Position numbers and translations under genes: made by a program | Shown: positions 44,213-54,391 of the stretch, piece after piece | Numbering within the stretch: the stretch's first letter is position 1 | Layout: every line of letters starts with the position of its first letter | The notes under the pieces: model-generated | Database searches by the model: none | What the model saw: only the letters and a program-made list of their open reading frames with translations | Told to the model about the DNA's origin: nothing | DNA from: Clostridium algoriphilum | Lineage (GTDB): Bacteria; Bacillota; Clostridia; Clostridiales; Clostridiaceae | Direction: 5' to 3' | Assembly (NCBI RefSeq): GCF_020443705.1 | Contig: NZ_JAIZZK010000003.1 | Span: forward strand, 124,001-188,000 | DNA: 64,000 nt

Positions 44213-44989
44213 TTAGCCTATTTGTATACTGGTCATAGACATAGAACCGTGTTGTATGCCCTTGTATATATAATTAACTTCATCAGAGTCTTCTTGCAAA
44301 CCAACTATATAAAGTAATGGCAGGTAATGCTCTTTAGTTGGTACAGATAACTCAGCACTTTTACCTAGTTTTTGATATGATATAATATTATTATGTTTTC
44401 TATTTACTACAGCATCGCAAATATAGTTATCAAATTCAGTTGCCCAATCAAATGGGGTTGCATTCATATCATAATCCATTATTCTTAAGTTATGAACTAT
44501 ATCTCCACTTCCTATTATTAAAATTCCTTTATCTCGAAGCTTAGATAGTTTTTTGCCAAGGTCATAATGATACTGCTCATCGCCTAATCGATTTAAACTC
44601 ATTTGAAATACTGGAATATCGGCTTTCGGATACATATGTGTAAGTACTGACCAAGCACCATGGTCCAATCCCCATTTTTCAGTGAGCATAACCTTCGAAT
44701 CCACAAGTTCTCGCGCAACCATTTCTGCATACTTTTTAGATCCGGTCGGATTATATTTAAGATTATAGAGTTCTTCTGGAAACCCGTAAAAATCATATAT
44801 CTGCTCTGGCGAATCCGAAGACGTTATAAAAGTTCCATCGGTTTCCCAGTGAGCTGAAATCACTAAAATTGCTTCTGGCCTAGGTAAGTTTTTAGTTAAT
44901 TTACTAATAGATTCTGTATATGAATTATTTAACACTGCATTCATAGGACTTCCGTGGCCAATAAACAATACTGGCATTTTTTTACTCAT
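44213..44989 (-). CDS. DODA-type extradiol dioxygenase (YgiD family)
   Basis: The 258-residue protein matches class III extradiol ring-cleavage dioxygenases of the 4,5-DOPA dioxygenase/YgiD type. It has FIGHGSPMNAV (first histidine), VISAHWET, LDHGAWSVLTHMYP and GSGDIVHNLR with further metal ligands. The family uses Fe(II) or Zn(II); members in anaerobes probably have another reaction than oxygen-dependent DOPA cleavage. It is monocistronic. A perfect inverted repeat lies just upstream of its ribosome binding site. Confidence 0.9.
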   Translation of the reverse strand: MSKKMPVLFIGHGSPMNAVLNNSYTESISKLTKNLPRPEAILVISAHWETDGTFITSSDSPEQIYDFYGFPEELYNLKYNPTGSKKYAEMVARELVDSKVMLTEKWGLDHGAWSVLTHMYPKADIPVFQMSLNRLGDEQYHYDLGKKLSKLRDKGILIIGSGDIVHNLRIMDYDMNATPFDWATEFDNYICDAVVNRKHNNIISYQKLGKSAELSVPTKEHYLPLLYIVGLQEDSDEVNYIYKGIQHGSMSMTSIQIG

Positions 44990-45005
44990 TAATAATCCCC
45001 CCTAA

Positions 45006-45018
45006 TGTCAATATGACA
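45006..45018 (-). promoter_or_regulatory. Possible operator of the dioxygenase gene
   Basis: TGTCA-ATA-TGACA is a perfect inverted repeat that begins 17 bases upstream of the dioxygenase start codon, in the leader or promoter. A dimeric repressor could bind here; none is encoded next to it. Confidence 0.4.
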
Positions 45019-45059
45019 CAAATACTATTTTGACTATGCTTTTTCTATTTAAAGAAACT

Positions 45060-47510
45060 TTATGTTAATGGCTTAAACCCCTTTAAGCGTAATGCATTTG
45101 TTAATACTGAAACTGAACTAAAACTCATTGCAAGTGCTGCAATAATAGGATTTAAAAGTGGACCACCAAATAAATGTAGTACTCCCATTGCAATTGGTAT
45201 CCCAAGGATGTTATACCCAAATGCCCAAAATAAATTTTGCTTAATATTTGTTATAGTTTTCTTACTTAGTTGAAGTGCTGTAGCTACATCCATTAGGTCA
45301 CTTCTCATAAGTACAATATCTGCGGATTCCATTGCAACATCTGTACCCGATCCTATGGCAATGCCAATATCAGCTTGAGCAAGTGCTGGAGCATCATTAA
45401 TTCCATCCCCAACCATAGCAACCTTTTTACCTTCTGCTTGAAGTTTTTTAACTTCATTTGCTTTATCTTCCGGTAATACCTCAGCGAGTATTGAATCAAT
45501 GCCAACTTGCGCCGCAATAGCTCCTGCGGTCCTTTTATTATCACCAGTTATCATAGCAACCTCTATTCCCATGCTATGAAGTCTTTCTATAGCTTTTTTA
45601 CTATTTTCTTTTACTGTGTCGGCTACTGCTATTATTCCGCTTAGAGTTCCTTCAATAGCAATATACATAGGTGTCTTTCCTTCTTCAGCAAGTTTATCTG
45701 ATTGGTTCTCTAAACTTTGAACGGAAATATGACTTTCATCCATAAGTTTTTTGTTCCCTAATAATATTTTTTTACTATCGATAGTTACTTCTATACCCTG
45801 CCCCGGAATAGCATTAAATTTTTCTGTCTTTCTAAATTCTAATTTTCTTTCCTCTGCTCCCTTAACAATAGCTTCACCAAGCGGATGCTCTGAACCTTTT
45901 TCTGCAGTGGCTGCTATTATGAGCAAATAATCTTCATTTATACCTTCTACAGTAAGTATATCTGTTACCTTTGGTTTTCCCTCAGTAAGAGTTCCTGTTT
46001 TATCAAATACGATAGTTTGAATTTTATGAGCAGTTTCAAGGGCTGTTCCGCTTTTTATAAGAACTCCATATTCAGCGCCTTTTCCTGTTCCAACCATTAT
46101 AGCTGTTGGTGTAGCTAAACCAAGAGCACATGGGCAAGCTATTACAAGCACTGAGATGAATATTGTTAATGCGAAAACTCCTGTTTGACCAGCTAAAAGC
46201 CAAGATAATGACGATACTAGCGCAAGTCCTATAACCACAGGAACAAAGTAACCAGATATAATATCTGCCATTTTAGCTATTGGAGCTTTTGAACCTTGAG
46301 CATTTTCAACTAATGTAATAATTTGTGCAAGAGCCGTGTCTTTGCCAACCTTAGTTGCTTTAAACTTAATAGAACCATTTTTATTTATACTTGCTCCTAT
46401 TATTTTATGTCCAATACTTTTTTCAACTGGCATACTCTCACCTGTGAGCATTGACTCATCTACAGATGTAGTTCCATCTATTACTTCACCATCCACAGGC
46501 ATTTTTTCTCCTGGCCTCACAACAACTATATCTCCAACTTCTACCTCATCAATTGGGATCTCAATTTCTTTATCTTCTCTAATTATAATTGCAGTTTTAG
46601 GTTGGAGACCCATAAGCTTTTTGATTGCCTCTGAAGTCTTACCTTTAGTCACTGATTCTAAATATTTTCCGAGAGTTATAAGAGTTAAAATTATACCTGC
46701 TGATTCAAAATACATCTCATAGCCTGTATTACCAATAAATATTTCATATACTGCAAATATACTGTATAAAAATGCAGCTGATGCTCCCATTGATATTAAC
46801 GAATCCATATTAGGACTTAACCTTACTAAAGACTTAAAGCCCACTATAAAATATCTTCTACCTGTCGCCATTATTGGCAGAACAAGTATTAATTGCAGAG
46901 CAGCAAACTCTTTTAGATGCATCATAGGATCAATAACACTCGGAAGCATAATATTCATTTTACCAAAAATCATTGGTACCATTGCAATAATTAATAGTGG
47001 CACTCCAAAAATTGCAGATATTAAAAATCTATTCCACAAAGCTTTTATCTCATTTTCCTTTTTTTCTTTATCGAGATCCACATTACTTTCTTCCTCTAGT
47101 GCCTTGTACCCTCCTTTTGCTATTGCCTTTTTTATATCCGAAATTTTAACCAAAGATGGCTCAAAAGATATAGTTAATTTTTCAGTGGCATAGTTAACAT
47201 TGGATTCTATAACTCCATTAAGTTTTCTGGTTATTCTCTCTATGTTTTTTGCACAAGATGCACAACTCATTCCCTCGAGTTTTAGTGTTTTGTTAGTTGT
47301 TTGAACTACTAATTTGTACCCAGCCTTCGCAACTGCATTTTGTATATCGGAAAGTTTTATTAATGAATCATCATAAATTAGGTTTAATTTTTCTGTAGCC
47401 AGATTTACACTAGCCTCCTCAACACCAGACAACTTTTTTGAAACTCTTTCAACAGCTTTTGCACATGCAGCACAGGTCATACCTTCAATGTTGAGTATTT
47501 TATTTTTCAT
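45060..47510 (-). CDS. copA: Copper-exporting P1B-type ATPase
   Basis: The 816-residue pump has two N-terminal heavy-metal domains ([11 protein letters not shown] near residue 12 and [11 protein letters not shown] near 82). It shows eight membrane helices, the metal site [15 protein letters not shown], phosphorylation motif [21 protein letters not shown] and [16 protein letters not shown]. The last helices carry YN and [16 protein letters not shown], the P1B-1 signature for Cu(I). It exports Cu(I) from the cytoplasm. It is separated from the CsoR/ATPase pair by about 240 bases and is probably transcribed on its own. Confidence 0.95.
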   Translation of the reverse strand: MKNKILNIEGMTCAACAKAVERVSKKLSGVEEASVNLATEKLNLIYDDSLIKLSDIQNAVAKAGYKLVVQTTNKTLKLEGMSCASCAKNIERITRKLNGVIESNVNYATEKLTISFEPSLVKISDIKKAIAKGGYKALEEESNVDLDKEKKENEIKALWNRFLISAIFGVPLLIIAMVPMIFGKMNIMLPSVIDPMMHLKEFAALQLILVLPIMATGRRYFIVGFKSLVRLSPNMDSLISMGASAAFLYSIFAVYEIFIGNTGYEMYFESAGIILTLITLGKYLESVTKGKTSEAIKKLMGLQPKTAIIIREDKEIEIPIDEVEVGDIVVVRPGEKMPVDGEVIDGTTSVDESMLTGESMPVEKSIGHKIIGASINKNGSIKFKATKVGKDTALAQIITLVENAQGSKAPIAKMADIISGYFVPVVIGLALVSSLSWLLAGQTGVFALTIFISVLVIACPCALGLATPTAIMVGTGKGAEYGVLIKSGTALETAHKIQTIVFDKTGTLTEGKPKVTDILTVEGINEDYLLIIAATAEKGSEHPLGEAIVKGAEERKLEFRKTEKFNAIPGQGIEVTIDSKKILLGNKKLMDESHISVQSLENQSDKLAEEGKTPMYIAIEGTLSGIIAVADTVKENSKKAIERLHSMGIEVAMITGDNKRTAGAIAAQVGIDSILAEVLPEDKANEVKKLQAEGKKVAMVGDGINDAPALAQADIGIAIGSGTDVAMESADIVLMRSDLMDVATALQLSKKTITNIKQNLFWAFGYNILGIPIAMGVLHLFGGPLLNPIIAALAMSFSSVSVLTNALRLKGFKPLT

Positions 47511-47579
47511 ATTACACTCCTCCTTATATCATTTAATTTATAATCTATTTATAGAATATCTGATTCCATAATGTTTATT

Positions 47580-47600
47580 ATTTCTTCCCTATAAGGGGAG
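47580..47600 (-). promoter_or_regulatory. Possible metal-responsive operator upstream of copA
   Basis: TTCCCTATAAGGGGA (about 47583-47597) is a near-palindrome with C and G arms, about 75 bases upstream of copA. It differs from the CsoR box at 49928, so the regulator is uncertain. Confidence 0.3.
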
Positions 47601-47748
47601 GTGATTTTACCTTAGGATATTAATTTAATAATACTCTTAATTTATATATTATCACCTCATTATGTAGACTTTATGAAGAAACCCTTCTATTAAAAGTATA
47701 TTTAATATTTATTTTAAGTCATGTAAATTTATAATACTTATTTATTTG

Positions 47749-49614
47749 TTATTTACTTTTGAAGTTTAAAAGGAGCGCAGAATTAATAATAACTGCAACA
47801 GAGCCAACATTATGCACTAAAGCACCAGTGACTGGGTTTAATATTCCTGCCATTGCAAGCATTATAGCTACAAAATTGAGAAGCATTGAAAGAGTCAAAT
47901 TTAATTTAATGGTTTTCATGGTTTTCTGTGATAAGTTTAATAGGTGAGGAATACATTTAATGTCATCACTTACAAGTGCAATATCTGCCGCATCAACAGC
48001 AATATCGCTACCGATTCCACCCATTGCAACACCTACATATGCTTTTTTCAAGGCAGGTGCATCGTTAATTCCATCACCAATCATACAAACCATCTTATTT
48101 TCATTTTGATATTTCTCAATTATGGACATTTTATCTTCTGGTAAACATTGAGCATGAAAGCTTGTTATACCAACACTTTTAGCAATATGCGAAGCAGTTA
48201 ATGGATTATCTCCTGTTAGTAATACACTTTCTACGTTTAGTGCTTTAAGCCCTTTAATCATATCAAAAGAATCCTTCCGAAGTGTATCAGATAGAGCCAA
48301 GAATCCTGCCTCAGAGCCGTTTATAGCAACATATATAATTGTACACCCGTCGTTTATGTATTTTGATGCATCGTCAATCATGCTTTGAGAAATGGTCACG
48401 AAGTTTTCAGTCAATAGTGGTGTATTTCCAGCAAAAATTATATCGCCTGAAATCATTGCTTTAACGCCTCTACCTGCAATCATTGTAAACTGCTGTGGTT
48501 CTTTTAGAGTTATGTTTGATATGTTTCTAAAGTGTGAAACAATAGCTTTACCTAATGGATGCTCAGAACGTAGCTCAGCTGAAGTCGTAATTGCCAATAA
48601 CTGTTCTACACTTATATCAGAATTATAGCTTTTAACTGCTACTACATCAGGTTTGCCGTAAGTAAGTGTTCCAGTTTTATCAAATGCAATTATTGTTACC
48701 TTTGATAGTCTTTCTAGAGCATCTCCTTCCCGAACAAGTATACCAAACTTTGTAGCATTACCAATGCTTGCCATAATAGCTGTAGGCGTTGCAAGAACTA
48801 AAGCACATGGGCAAAAGACAACAAGAATGGTAACACTACGAATAATCTCTCCCGTAACAAGCCATGTAATAAATGCACTTGTGAGAGCAATCACAACTAT
48901 CCAAGTAGCCCATCTGTCTGCAATGCCCACAATTTCAGCTTTGCTTGCATCTGCAGATTCAACTAACTTAATCATCCTTTGAAGTGAACTGTTCTCCCCA
49001 ACCTTTGTAACTCTCATATCAAAAGTTCCAAATTGATTTACAGTACCACTAAAAACTTCATCGCCTACCTCTTTATCAACTGGTAGAGACTCTCCAGTCA
49101 TAACTGATTGGTTAATTGATGTTTGTCCAAAGGTTATAATACCATCCACTGCAAGAGTTTCACCTGCAAGCACACGAAGCATATCATCAATTTTAACTTC
49201 TCCTGCAGGTATAATGCTTTCTACACCACCACGAACTACTCTTGCAATTCGTGGTGTAAGATGTACTAATTTTTCAATACCAGCACGTGCCTTTGCTACA
49301 GTACGCTCCTCGAGTAATGCACCAAGTGCCATAATAAAGGCAACCTCCCCTGCAGCAAAGGTTTCACCAATAATAATAGATGCAATAAGTGCAATTGAAA
49401 CCAGAATATCTGCCTTAATATCAAATTCTTTTATAAGTCCTTCAATAGCTCCTTTAATTATTGGAATGCCACATAAAATGATTGCAAGCCATGCAATATC
49501 AATTTGAAATATATTATAATGCAATATACTTAAAATTAACGAAATAGCCGAAATTATTAAAAATAGTATAATTCGTTTTTCCTCATCTTTAAAAAAATCT
49601 ATTATTTTCTTCAT
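47749..49614 (-). CDS. Heavy-metal P1B-type ATPase without metal-binding domain
   Basis: The 621-residue pump lacks an N-terminal HMA domain. It has CPCALVLATPTAI in the metal-transport helix, [23 protein letters not shown] and [13 protein letters not shown]. The last helix (HNVGSVAVIINSALLL) resembles the Zn/Cd group but lacks the acidic residue usual there. Motifs thus lie between Cu(I) and Zn/Cd pumps, and the metal is uncertain. The gene follows a CsoR-like regulator by eight bases, so it is expected to be induced by the metal that CsoR senses. Confidence 0.88.
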   Translation of the reverse strand: MKKIIDFFKDEEKRIILFLIISAISLILSILHYNIFQIDIAWLAIILCGIPIIKGAIEGLIKEFDIKADILVSIALIASIIIGETFAAGEVAFIMALGALLEERTVAKARAGIEKLVHLTPRIARVVRGGVESIIPAGEVKIDDMLRVLAGETLAVDGIITFGQTSINQSVMTGESLPVDKEVGDEVFSGTVNQFGTFDMRVTKVGENSSLQRMIKLVESADASKAEIVGIADRWATWIVVIALTSAFITWLVTGEIIRSVTILVVFCPCALVLATPTAIMASIGNATKFGILVREGDALERLSKVTIIAFDKTGTLTYGKPDVVAVKSYNSDISVEQLLAITTSAELRSEHPLGKAIVSHFRNISNITLKEPQQFTMIAGRGVKAMISGDIIFAGNTPLLTENFVTISQSMIDDASKYINDGCTIIYVAINGSEAGFLALSDTLRKDSFDMIKGLKALNVESVLLTGDNPLTASHIAKSVGITSFHAQCLPEDKMSIIEKYQNENKMVCMIGDGINDAPALKKAYVGVAMGGIGSDIAVDAADIALVSDDIKCIPHLLNLSQKTMKTIKLNLTLSMLLNFVAIMLAMAGILNPVTGALVHNVGSVAVIINSALLLNFKSK

Positions 49615-49622
49615 AATATCAC

Positions 49623-49898
49623 CTAACTCATTCTTGAAAAATGCTCTACAGCTTTTGCAAATTCGGCAATTGTTTTGTCAGCATCACCATGCTCTATACC
49701 ATCTCGCACGCAATGTTGCAGATGACCCTCGAGCACTACTTGCCCAACTTTATGTAATGCACTTTTTGCTGCATTTATTTGTATTAAAAGATCTTCACAT
49801 GGTACATCTTTGTTTACCATTTCTGAAATAGCTCTAAGTTGTCCCTCAATTTTTTTAATCCTTGCTTGAACCTTTGGAATATCCATACATTGACGCAT
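49623..49898 (-). CDS. csoR: CsoR/RcnR-family metal-sensing repressor
   Basis: The 91-residue helical protein belongs to the CsoR/RcnR (DUF156) family: RIKKIEGQLRAISEMV at the start, a cysteine in DVPCEDLL, and HLQHCV, giving the Cys...His-x3-Cys ligand set of Cu(I)-sensing CsoR. Four-helix dimers or tetramers bind a G-rich operator and release it when Cu(I) binds. Such a G-rich operator is present directly upstream of the gene, so it probably represses itself and the ATPase behind it. Confidence 0.9.
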   Translation of the reverse strand: MRQCMDIPKVQARIKKIEGQLRAISEMVNKDVPCEDLLIQINAAKSALHKVGQVVLEGHLQHCVRDGIEHGDADKTIAEFAKAVEHFSRMS

Positions 49899-49927
49899 AT
49901 TTTGGCCTCCTAAGAAAAATTTTAATT

Positions 49928-49950
49928 ATACCTATGGGGGTATGGGTATA
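49928..49950 (-). promoter_or_regulatory. CsoR operator
   Basis: ATACCTATGGGGGTATGGGT is very close to the known CsoR operator pattern of Bacillus (TACCCTACGGGGGTATGGTA). It lies about 30 bases upstream of the csoR start codon. Confidence 0.75.
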
Positions 49951-50079
49951 TATTAACTTATAAAAAAATATTTGTCCATCTCTTATTTTTTGCTAACACT
50001 CCGTGTCTATTGATATTGAACATATTTAAAATAAAGCAATATAATATAATGAATAACTAATTCTTGAAAGGAGATATTT

Positions 50080-51141
50080 ATGTATTCAAATTTCTCTTAT
50101 TACACTCCTGCCATAGATACTGTTAATACAACACGAATATTAGGTGATGTTCCACTTACATTTAATAATTATGTTACTAAGGTCATATATCCAAGTTCCA
50201 AAGTAAAATGGAGGCCTAATGCAATTATACTTGTGCCTTTTACTTCCTATCACTATGGATTACTTGCATCACCCTTAATACATTTCCCCATAAATGCACC
50301 GATAGTCTTTACAAATGCAAATTATCTTTCACAAGAAACTTTTAATGAAATTATCAGATTATCTCCAACTGGTAAAGATGTACCTGCAAAGGTACTTATA
50401 GTTGGCCCAGTAGCTCCAATTATAGAATTGCAATTATTAAATGCAGGATTGTCAGTTATAAGAATTACCGGGAATAACCCTATTCGGGCTGCAAGTGAAG
50501 CAATGGAGTTTAGATATAAAATGGCACCGGATTCTATGGAAGGTAATAAGAATATAATGATAGTCTCTGCTGATGACCATACCGAAAGTGTACCCGCTGC
50601 ATATTATTCTGCACATATGGGAGTACCTATATTGTTTACTTATAGAGATAAATTACCAGAGATTACAAAACAAAAGTTAATTAAGTATAATAATAAAAAT
50701 ATATTTATCATTGGGGGTGAACAAACAATTTCAGATAAAGTTTTCAACGAGATACAAAGTATTGCAAAATCAAAAGTAGATAGAATTGGGGGAAGCACTT
50801 GTTATGAGGTTGCTGTAAACTTTTCAAAATATTATTCACAGGACAGCATGTTCGGTTGGAACATCAATACTAAGGATGGATGGGCATTTTGTTTTGGGAC
50901 TCCAAATAACTGGGTTTATAATTTATCAGCCTGCATATTTGCACACTTAGGTAAACACCCCCCGCTTTTATATATTGAACCCTTTGAAATACCTAAAGCA
51001 ACAAGTGAGTATGTACTATCCGTAAAACCTGTAGAAACGCATCCACCTAAACCTCAATTTTTGCATGGATTTATTCTTGGAGGTTTTCAACAGATTTCTC
51101 CTAATATGCAAATTAAACTTGAAGAAATATTAAATATATGA
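50080..51141 (+). CDS. Cell-wall-binding-repeat-2-like protein without signal peptide
   Basis: The 353-residue protein has two to three units like the CWB2 (PF04122) fold: NAIILVPFTSYHYGLLASPL, IVFTNANYL, KVLIVGP, IFIIGGEQTISDKVFNEIQSI and VDRIGGSTCYEVA. CWB2 triplets normally anchor S-layer-type proteins to wall polymers. Here no signal peptide is visible and the protein starts MYSNFSYYTPAID, so it may stay in the cytoplasm or be laid on the spore by the mother cell. The start follows AAAGGAG. It is monocistronic and divergent from csoR. Confidence 0.75.
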   Translation: MYSNFSYYTPAIDTVNTTRILGDVPLTFNNYVTKVIYPSSKVKWRPNAIILVPFTSYHYGLLASPLIHFPINAPIVFTNANYLSQETFNEIIRLSPTGKDVPAKVLIVGPVAPIIELQLLNAGLSVIRITGNNPIRAASEAMEFRYKMAPDSMEGNKNIMIVSADDHTESVPAAYYSAHMGVPILFTYRDKLPEITKQKLIKYNNKNIFIIGGEQTISDKVFNEIQSIAKSKVDRIGGSTCYEVAVNFSKYYSQDSMFGWNINTKDGWAFCFGTPNNWVYNLSACIFAHLGKHPPLLYIEPFEIPKATSEYVLSVKPVETHPPKPQFLHGFILGGFQQISPNMQIKLEEILNI

Positions 51142-51236
51142 GTTTTCTCAATTGCATAAATAAGATTATACAACATTAAGTTTTTAAGTCTAGTCTGGGG
51201 AAAAGATACTATTTATACTTAAGGTAGATATTTATG

Positions 51237-51515
51237 TTAACTCGTATTTTCTTCGCTTACCATTTTTTTATAATCCCTATCACTTAGTTTAGTCACTAAT
51301 TTATTCATAGCAGTAGAATCCCGATTTTCCATAGCAGTCACTTCATTGCTAAAACCACTACCTTTCATAATTTTAATCATATTATTAAAGCTATTATTTG
51401 ATTGAGGTTTACCATTTTGTGTACCCATCATTGTGCTGTTGTTATTATATGATGATTTAGAATTACTAGTTTGTACGCTCATCATTGATCTATATATATT
51501 TATTTTACTACTCAA
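51237..51515 (-). CDS. Hypothetical Asn/Ser-rich small protein
   Basis: The 92-residue frame starts at a TTG without a clear ribosome binding site; ATG 51482 is an alternative. The first half is rich in Ser, Asn and Met, and the second half (NNMIKIMKGSGFSNEVTAMEN to KMVSEE) looks like a short helical domain. No family is recognised. A terminator does not follow closely, so expression is uncertain. Confidence 0.35.
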   Translation of the reverse strand: MSSKINIYRSMMSVQTSNSKSSYNNNSTMMGTQNGKPQSNNSFNNMIKIMKGSGFSNEVTAMENRDSTAMNKLVTKLSDRDYKKMVSEENTS

Positions 51516-51568
51516 TTGTGGAGCAATTATGAAGCTAATATAGTTGATGAATTTTTATTATATTATAT

Positions 51569-51610
51569 AAAAGACCAATTCGTAATATGTGTATTATGAA
51601 TTGGTCTTTT
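51569..51610. terminator. Terminator downstream of the iron permease
   Basis: Perfect 18-base arms (51569-51586 and 51593-51610) with flanking A/T runs, just after the FTR1 stop on the minus strand. Confidence 0.88.
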
Positions 51611-51641
51611 ATAAAAAAATGCTGAATTATACCTAACAATT

Positions 51642-52445
51642 TTAAAGTTTACTCGGTTTAAAATAAGCGTAGAATGCGCCTACTAAATATAACCAATATG
51701 CAAGCACTTGAACTAAATTAGGACTATCTGCATACCCAAAAATAGCTTTTAACAAACCACCTATCGTAGATTTCTGATCTAATATTCCCTTGGTGCTCCA
51801 AACTTGTTCTATCCCTACTGGAATCATGTGCATTTCTTGAAATTCATGAATTCCTCCAGACAAAAGTCCTGCTGCCATGAAAATAAGGAGTATAGTCATT
51901 AATGTAAAGAATGATTTAAGCGGAAGCCGATGTGTTCCTCTATAAAGGATATATCCTAGTATAGCTGCCACACCAAATCCCAATATACTACCACCTACAG
52001 TAGCAATCGCCGATGTCTCTTGTGCAGAACCCACAATGAAAAGCACAGTCTCTATGCCTTCTCTGAGTACTGAGATAAAAGCTAAAGAAGCCAATGCCCA
52101 GGTTGAGCCATGACTTAGAGCAACTTGTATCTGACGCTTTAATCCTTCGCTGATATTTCCACCCTGTCGTTTCATCCAAATTGTCATCCACGTGAGCATA
52201 ATGACGGCAAAGATCTTAAGCGTTCCTTCCAGGATGGCTTGAAATCCTTCGATTTCAGTCGTTCCCAGTATGAAAAAAATACCCAACGCAACAAGTGTAC
52301 TGATCAATGCAGCCACTCCTGCTCCTAGCCACACTTTTCCTGTTTCTTTAGTCTGTCCTAATTGTTTAAGATATGACATAATAATAGCGAGAACAATCGC
52401 GATTTCAACCCCTTCGCGCAAGGTAATAATGAACACATTAAACAT
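51642..52445 (-). CDS. FTR1/EfeU-family iron permease
   Basis: ATG 52445 is preferred; the GTG at 52454 overlaps the AAAGGGTG ribosome binding site. The 267-residue protein has seven predicted membrane helices and the two REGxE motifs of the oxidase-dependent iron transporter family: TLREGVEIA in the first helix and VLREGIETVLF in the fourth. It should import iron. No EfeO or EfeB partner is adjacent, so either ferrous iron is used directly or the partner is elsewhere. A Fur box lies upstream. Confidence 0.92.
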   Translation of the reverse strand: MFNVFIITLREGVEIAIVLAIIMSYLKQLGQTKETGKVWLGAGVAALISTLVALGIFFILGTTEIEGFQAILEGTLKIFAVIMLTWMTIWMKRQGGNISEGLKRQIQVALSHGSTWALASLAFISVLREGIETVLFIVGSAQETSAIATVGGSILGFGVAAILGYILYRGTHRLPLKSFFTLMTILLIFMAAGLLSGGIHEFQEMHMIPVGIEQVWSTKGILDQKSTIGGLLKAIFGYADSPNLVQVLAYWLYLVGAFYAYFKPSKL

Positions 52446-52472
52446 ATTTTTCACCCTTTCTCTACGTAATCA

Positions 52473-52491
52473 AATGATAAAGATTATCATT
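52473..52491 (-). promoter_or_regulatory. Fur box
   Basis: AATGATAAAGATTATCATT is a 19-base match to the Fur consensus, and a further GATTATCATTATCATTATT overlaps it. It lies about 30 bases upstream of the FTR1 start. Iron repression is expected. Confidence 0.85.
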
Positions 52492-52609
52492 ATCATTATT
52501 ATACCTTGGCTTCATCTGCATGTCAATAAGTATTATATTAGATATCGTAGTTCCTATATTTATTGTAAACACTCCATTAGAAATTGCTCAGAAAACGCCT
52601 TAAAACATT

Positions 52610-52660
52610 AATAAGCCTATAATCCTTAAACATTATATTTAAGAGATTGTAGACTTATTA
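52610..52660 (-). terminator. Probable terminator of the metallophosphoesterase gene
   Basis: An extended imperfect stem (AATAAGCCTATAATC and GATTGTAGACTTATT with an inner CTTAAA/TTTAAG) lies after the stop on the minus strand. Confidence 0.6.
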
Positions 52661-52685
52661 TATTGTATGCTTATATATATAGGAG

Positions 52686-54164
52686 TTAATGTTTCAATAT
52701 TTCATTTTTCAAATGTTTATATATATCCACTGCTGCTCTAAATATTTGCACTAAAAATTTCCACCAGAATAAAAGATGTACTCTCCACCAATTTCTGGCA
52801 TTCCATATAATCAATGCTAAAATACATATTAGAATTACTGTAATTGATATGACTACAATTTTGTATTCTTTATAAATAGCATTTGCAAATAACGATGCCG
52901 CTGCTATATATCTATCTTGAATTGTATTTGTAGGCGATGGTAGTTCAATTGATTCAAGATAGGTATCCTTATCAGTTACTTTAACACGAAGATAATGATA
53001 ATAACTGTCTTTAGTTAAAAGTTCTGCTCCTGCCCCACCACTTATAACATAACGTACATTATCTTTTATATAACTGAAATAACTATGAATATGTGAAAGA
53101 AAAACTGTATGCACATGATATTTAGTCATTATATCTTCAAACCGTTTCGCTTCTTCCTTATCGGGGAATCCATGATTTAGACTTTTATATTGACTGTAAT
53201 TATTCATAATCCCTTCAATAAATCCTGGCTTTTCTTCATCCGGTATGTTTGGAAGGGTATTAGCATCTACATATTTTCTTGGGTCAGAAGGTGGAATATG
53301 CGAGAAGACAAAAATTTGTTTTCCATGTGCATCCTTTAAATCCTTCTCAAGCCATTTGTACTGATCTGTCGGTATTGCTACCTTTTCAGTAAAGCCACGG
53401 GAACTGTCTAAAAACACAAGGTGTGCATTTTTATAATCAAAGGAATAATATGGAGGACCAAATAATTTTGTATAAGTTGGTCTACCATTTTCTCTAATAT
53501 CATGATTACCCAATGTAGTGTACAATGGGACTTTAAGTTTGTATACCATCTGATAAAACAATCTATATTTATGAGGCTCTCCTCCAAATACTAAATCACC
53601 ATCATCTACTATGAATGCTGGATTTATGGCATTGATTTGATCTAATATCAGCGAAAAAGTATCATAACCATCTCTATTATCACCAAGCATAACGAATTCA
53701 AAGCCTTCAGTACTATCCTTCGGTATAACAGCAATACTTTTTTCTTCATTTGCTTTTAAATCTATTTTTAATAATACAGTATGTGAATCTACAATTTTAA
53801 CTCCATTTTTTTCAATATTACTAAAGTTAGTGCCTAATGGATTTATATTTTCCAATCTTAAATAATATGTTTTATTGTCCTTAATATTCCCTTTTATTGT
53901 TATAACAGGTGTAGGAGATATAGATCTTAACACTAAATTTTCATTCTTATTTTCTATAATCTTTCCTTTTACAAATCCACCTTTTATAGTCACTGTAGAA
54001 TCATTCCATTTATAAGACGATACTGAACCAGAAGGATTAAACTTTAGTGGTAAAGTAGAAAAATTTTCACTAACTTTAAAATTTCTATAAGTATATAAAA
54101 GAAATCCAACAATAATTAGTATAATTATTAGTATTAAATATCTGTTTATCTTAAACTTTTTCAT
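52686..54164 (-). CDS. Membrane-anchored metallophosphoesterase (calcineurin-like)
   Basis: ATG 54164 follows AGGAGAG at the right distance and is preferred to the upstream frame start. The 492-residue protein has an N-terminal membrane helix, an extracytoplasmic phosphoesterase domain and a second helix near the C-terminus (about 445-465). Metal ligands are visible in MLGDNRDG, IVDDGDLVFGG, LGNHDIRE, FSHIPP and LSHIHSYF. It acts outside the membrane on an unknown phosphoester; lipid or polymer phosphates are possible given the PAP2 genes nearby. Confidence 0.88.
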   Translation of the reverse strand: MKKFKINRYLILIIILIIVGFLLYTYRNFKVSENFSTLPLKFNPSGSVSSYKWNDSTVTIKGGFVKGKIIENKNENLVLRSISPTPVITIKGNIKDNKTYYLRLENINPLGTNFSNIEKNGVKIVDSHTVLLKIDLKANEEKSIAVIPKDSTEGFEFVMLGDNRDGYDTFSLILDQINAINPAFIVDDGDLVFGGEPHKYRLFYQMVYKLKVPLYTTLGNHDIRENGRPTYTKLFGPPYYSFDYKNAHLVFLDSSRGFTEKVAIPTDQYKWLEKDLKDAHGKQIFVFSHIPPSDPRKYVDANTLPNIPDEEKPGFIEGIMNNYSQYKSLNHGFPDKEEAKRFEDIMTKYHVHTVFLSHIHSYFSYIKDNVRYVISGGAGAELLTKDSYYHYLRVKVTDKDTYLESIELPSPTNTIQDRYIAAASLFANAIYKEYKIVVISITVILICILALIIWNARNWWRVHLLFWWKFLVQIFRAAVDIYKHLKNEILKH

Positions 54165-54362
54165 AATAAATACTCTCCTACCTTCTCTTACTATCATATT
54201 AATTTTTTTAACATTTATAATTATAACCTTTACACTGCCATACTTTACTTATTTTAAATATAGCAAATAATCCAAACATTGAACCTAGAACTACCCATTT
54301 TAATATCATTATATAATTTTTCTATATAAGTATTAATATACCTTAAATTAAACAGATTTAAA

Positions 54363-54385
54363 AGCACCTATTTGACATAGATGCT
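54363..54385 (-). terminator. Probable terminator of the DedA-PAP2 gene
   Basis: AGCACCTAT and ATAGATGCT form a stem with one mismatch; four T follow on the minus strand. Confidence 0.6.
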
Positions 54386-54391
54386 CGACAA

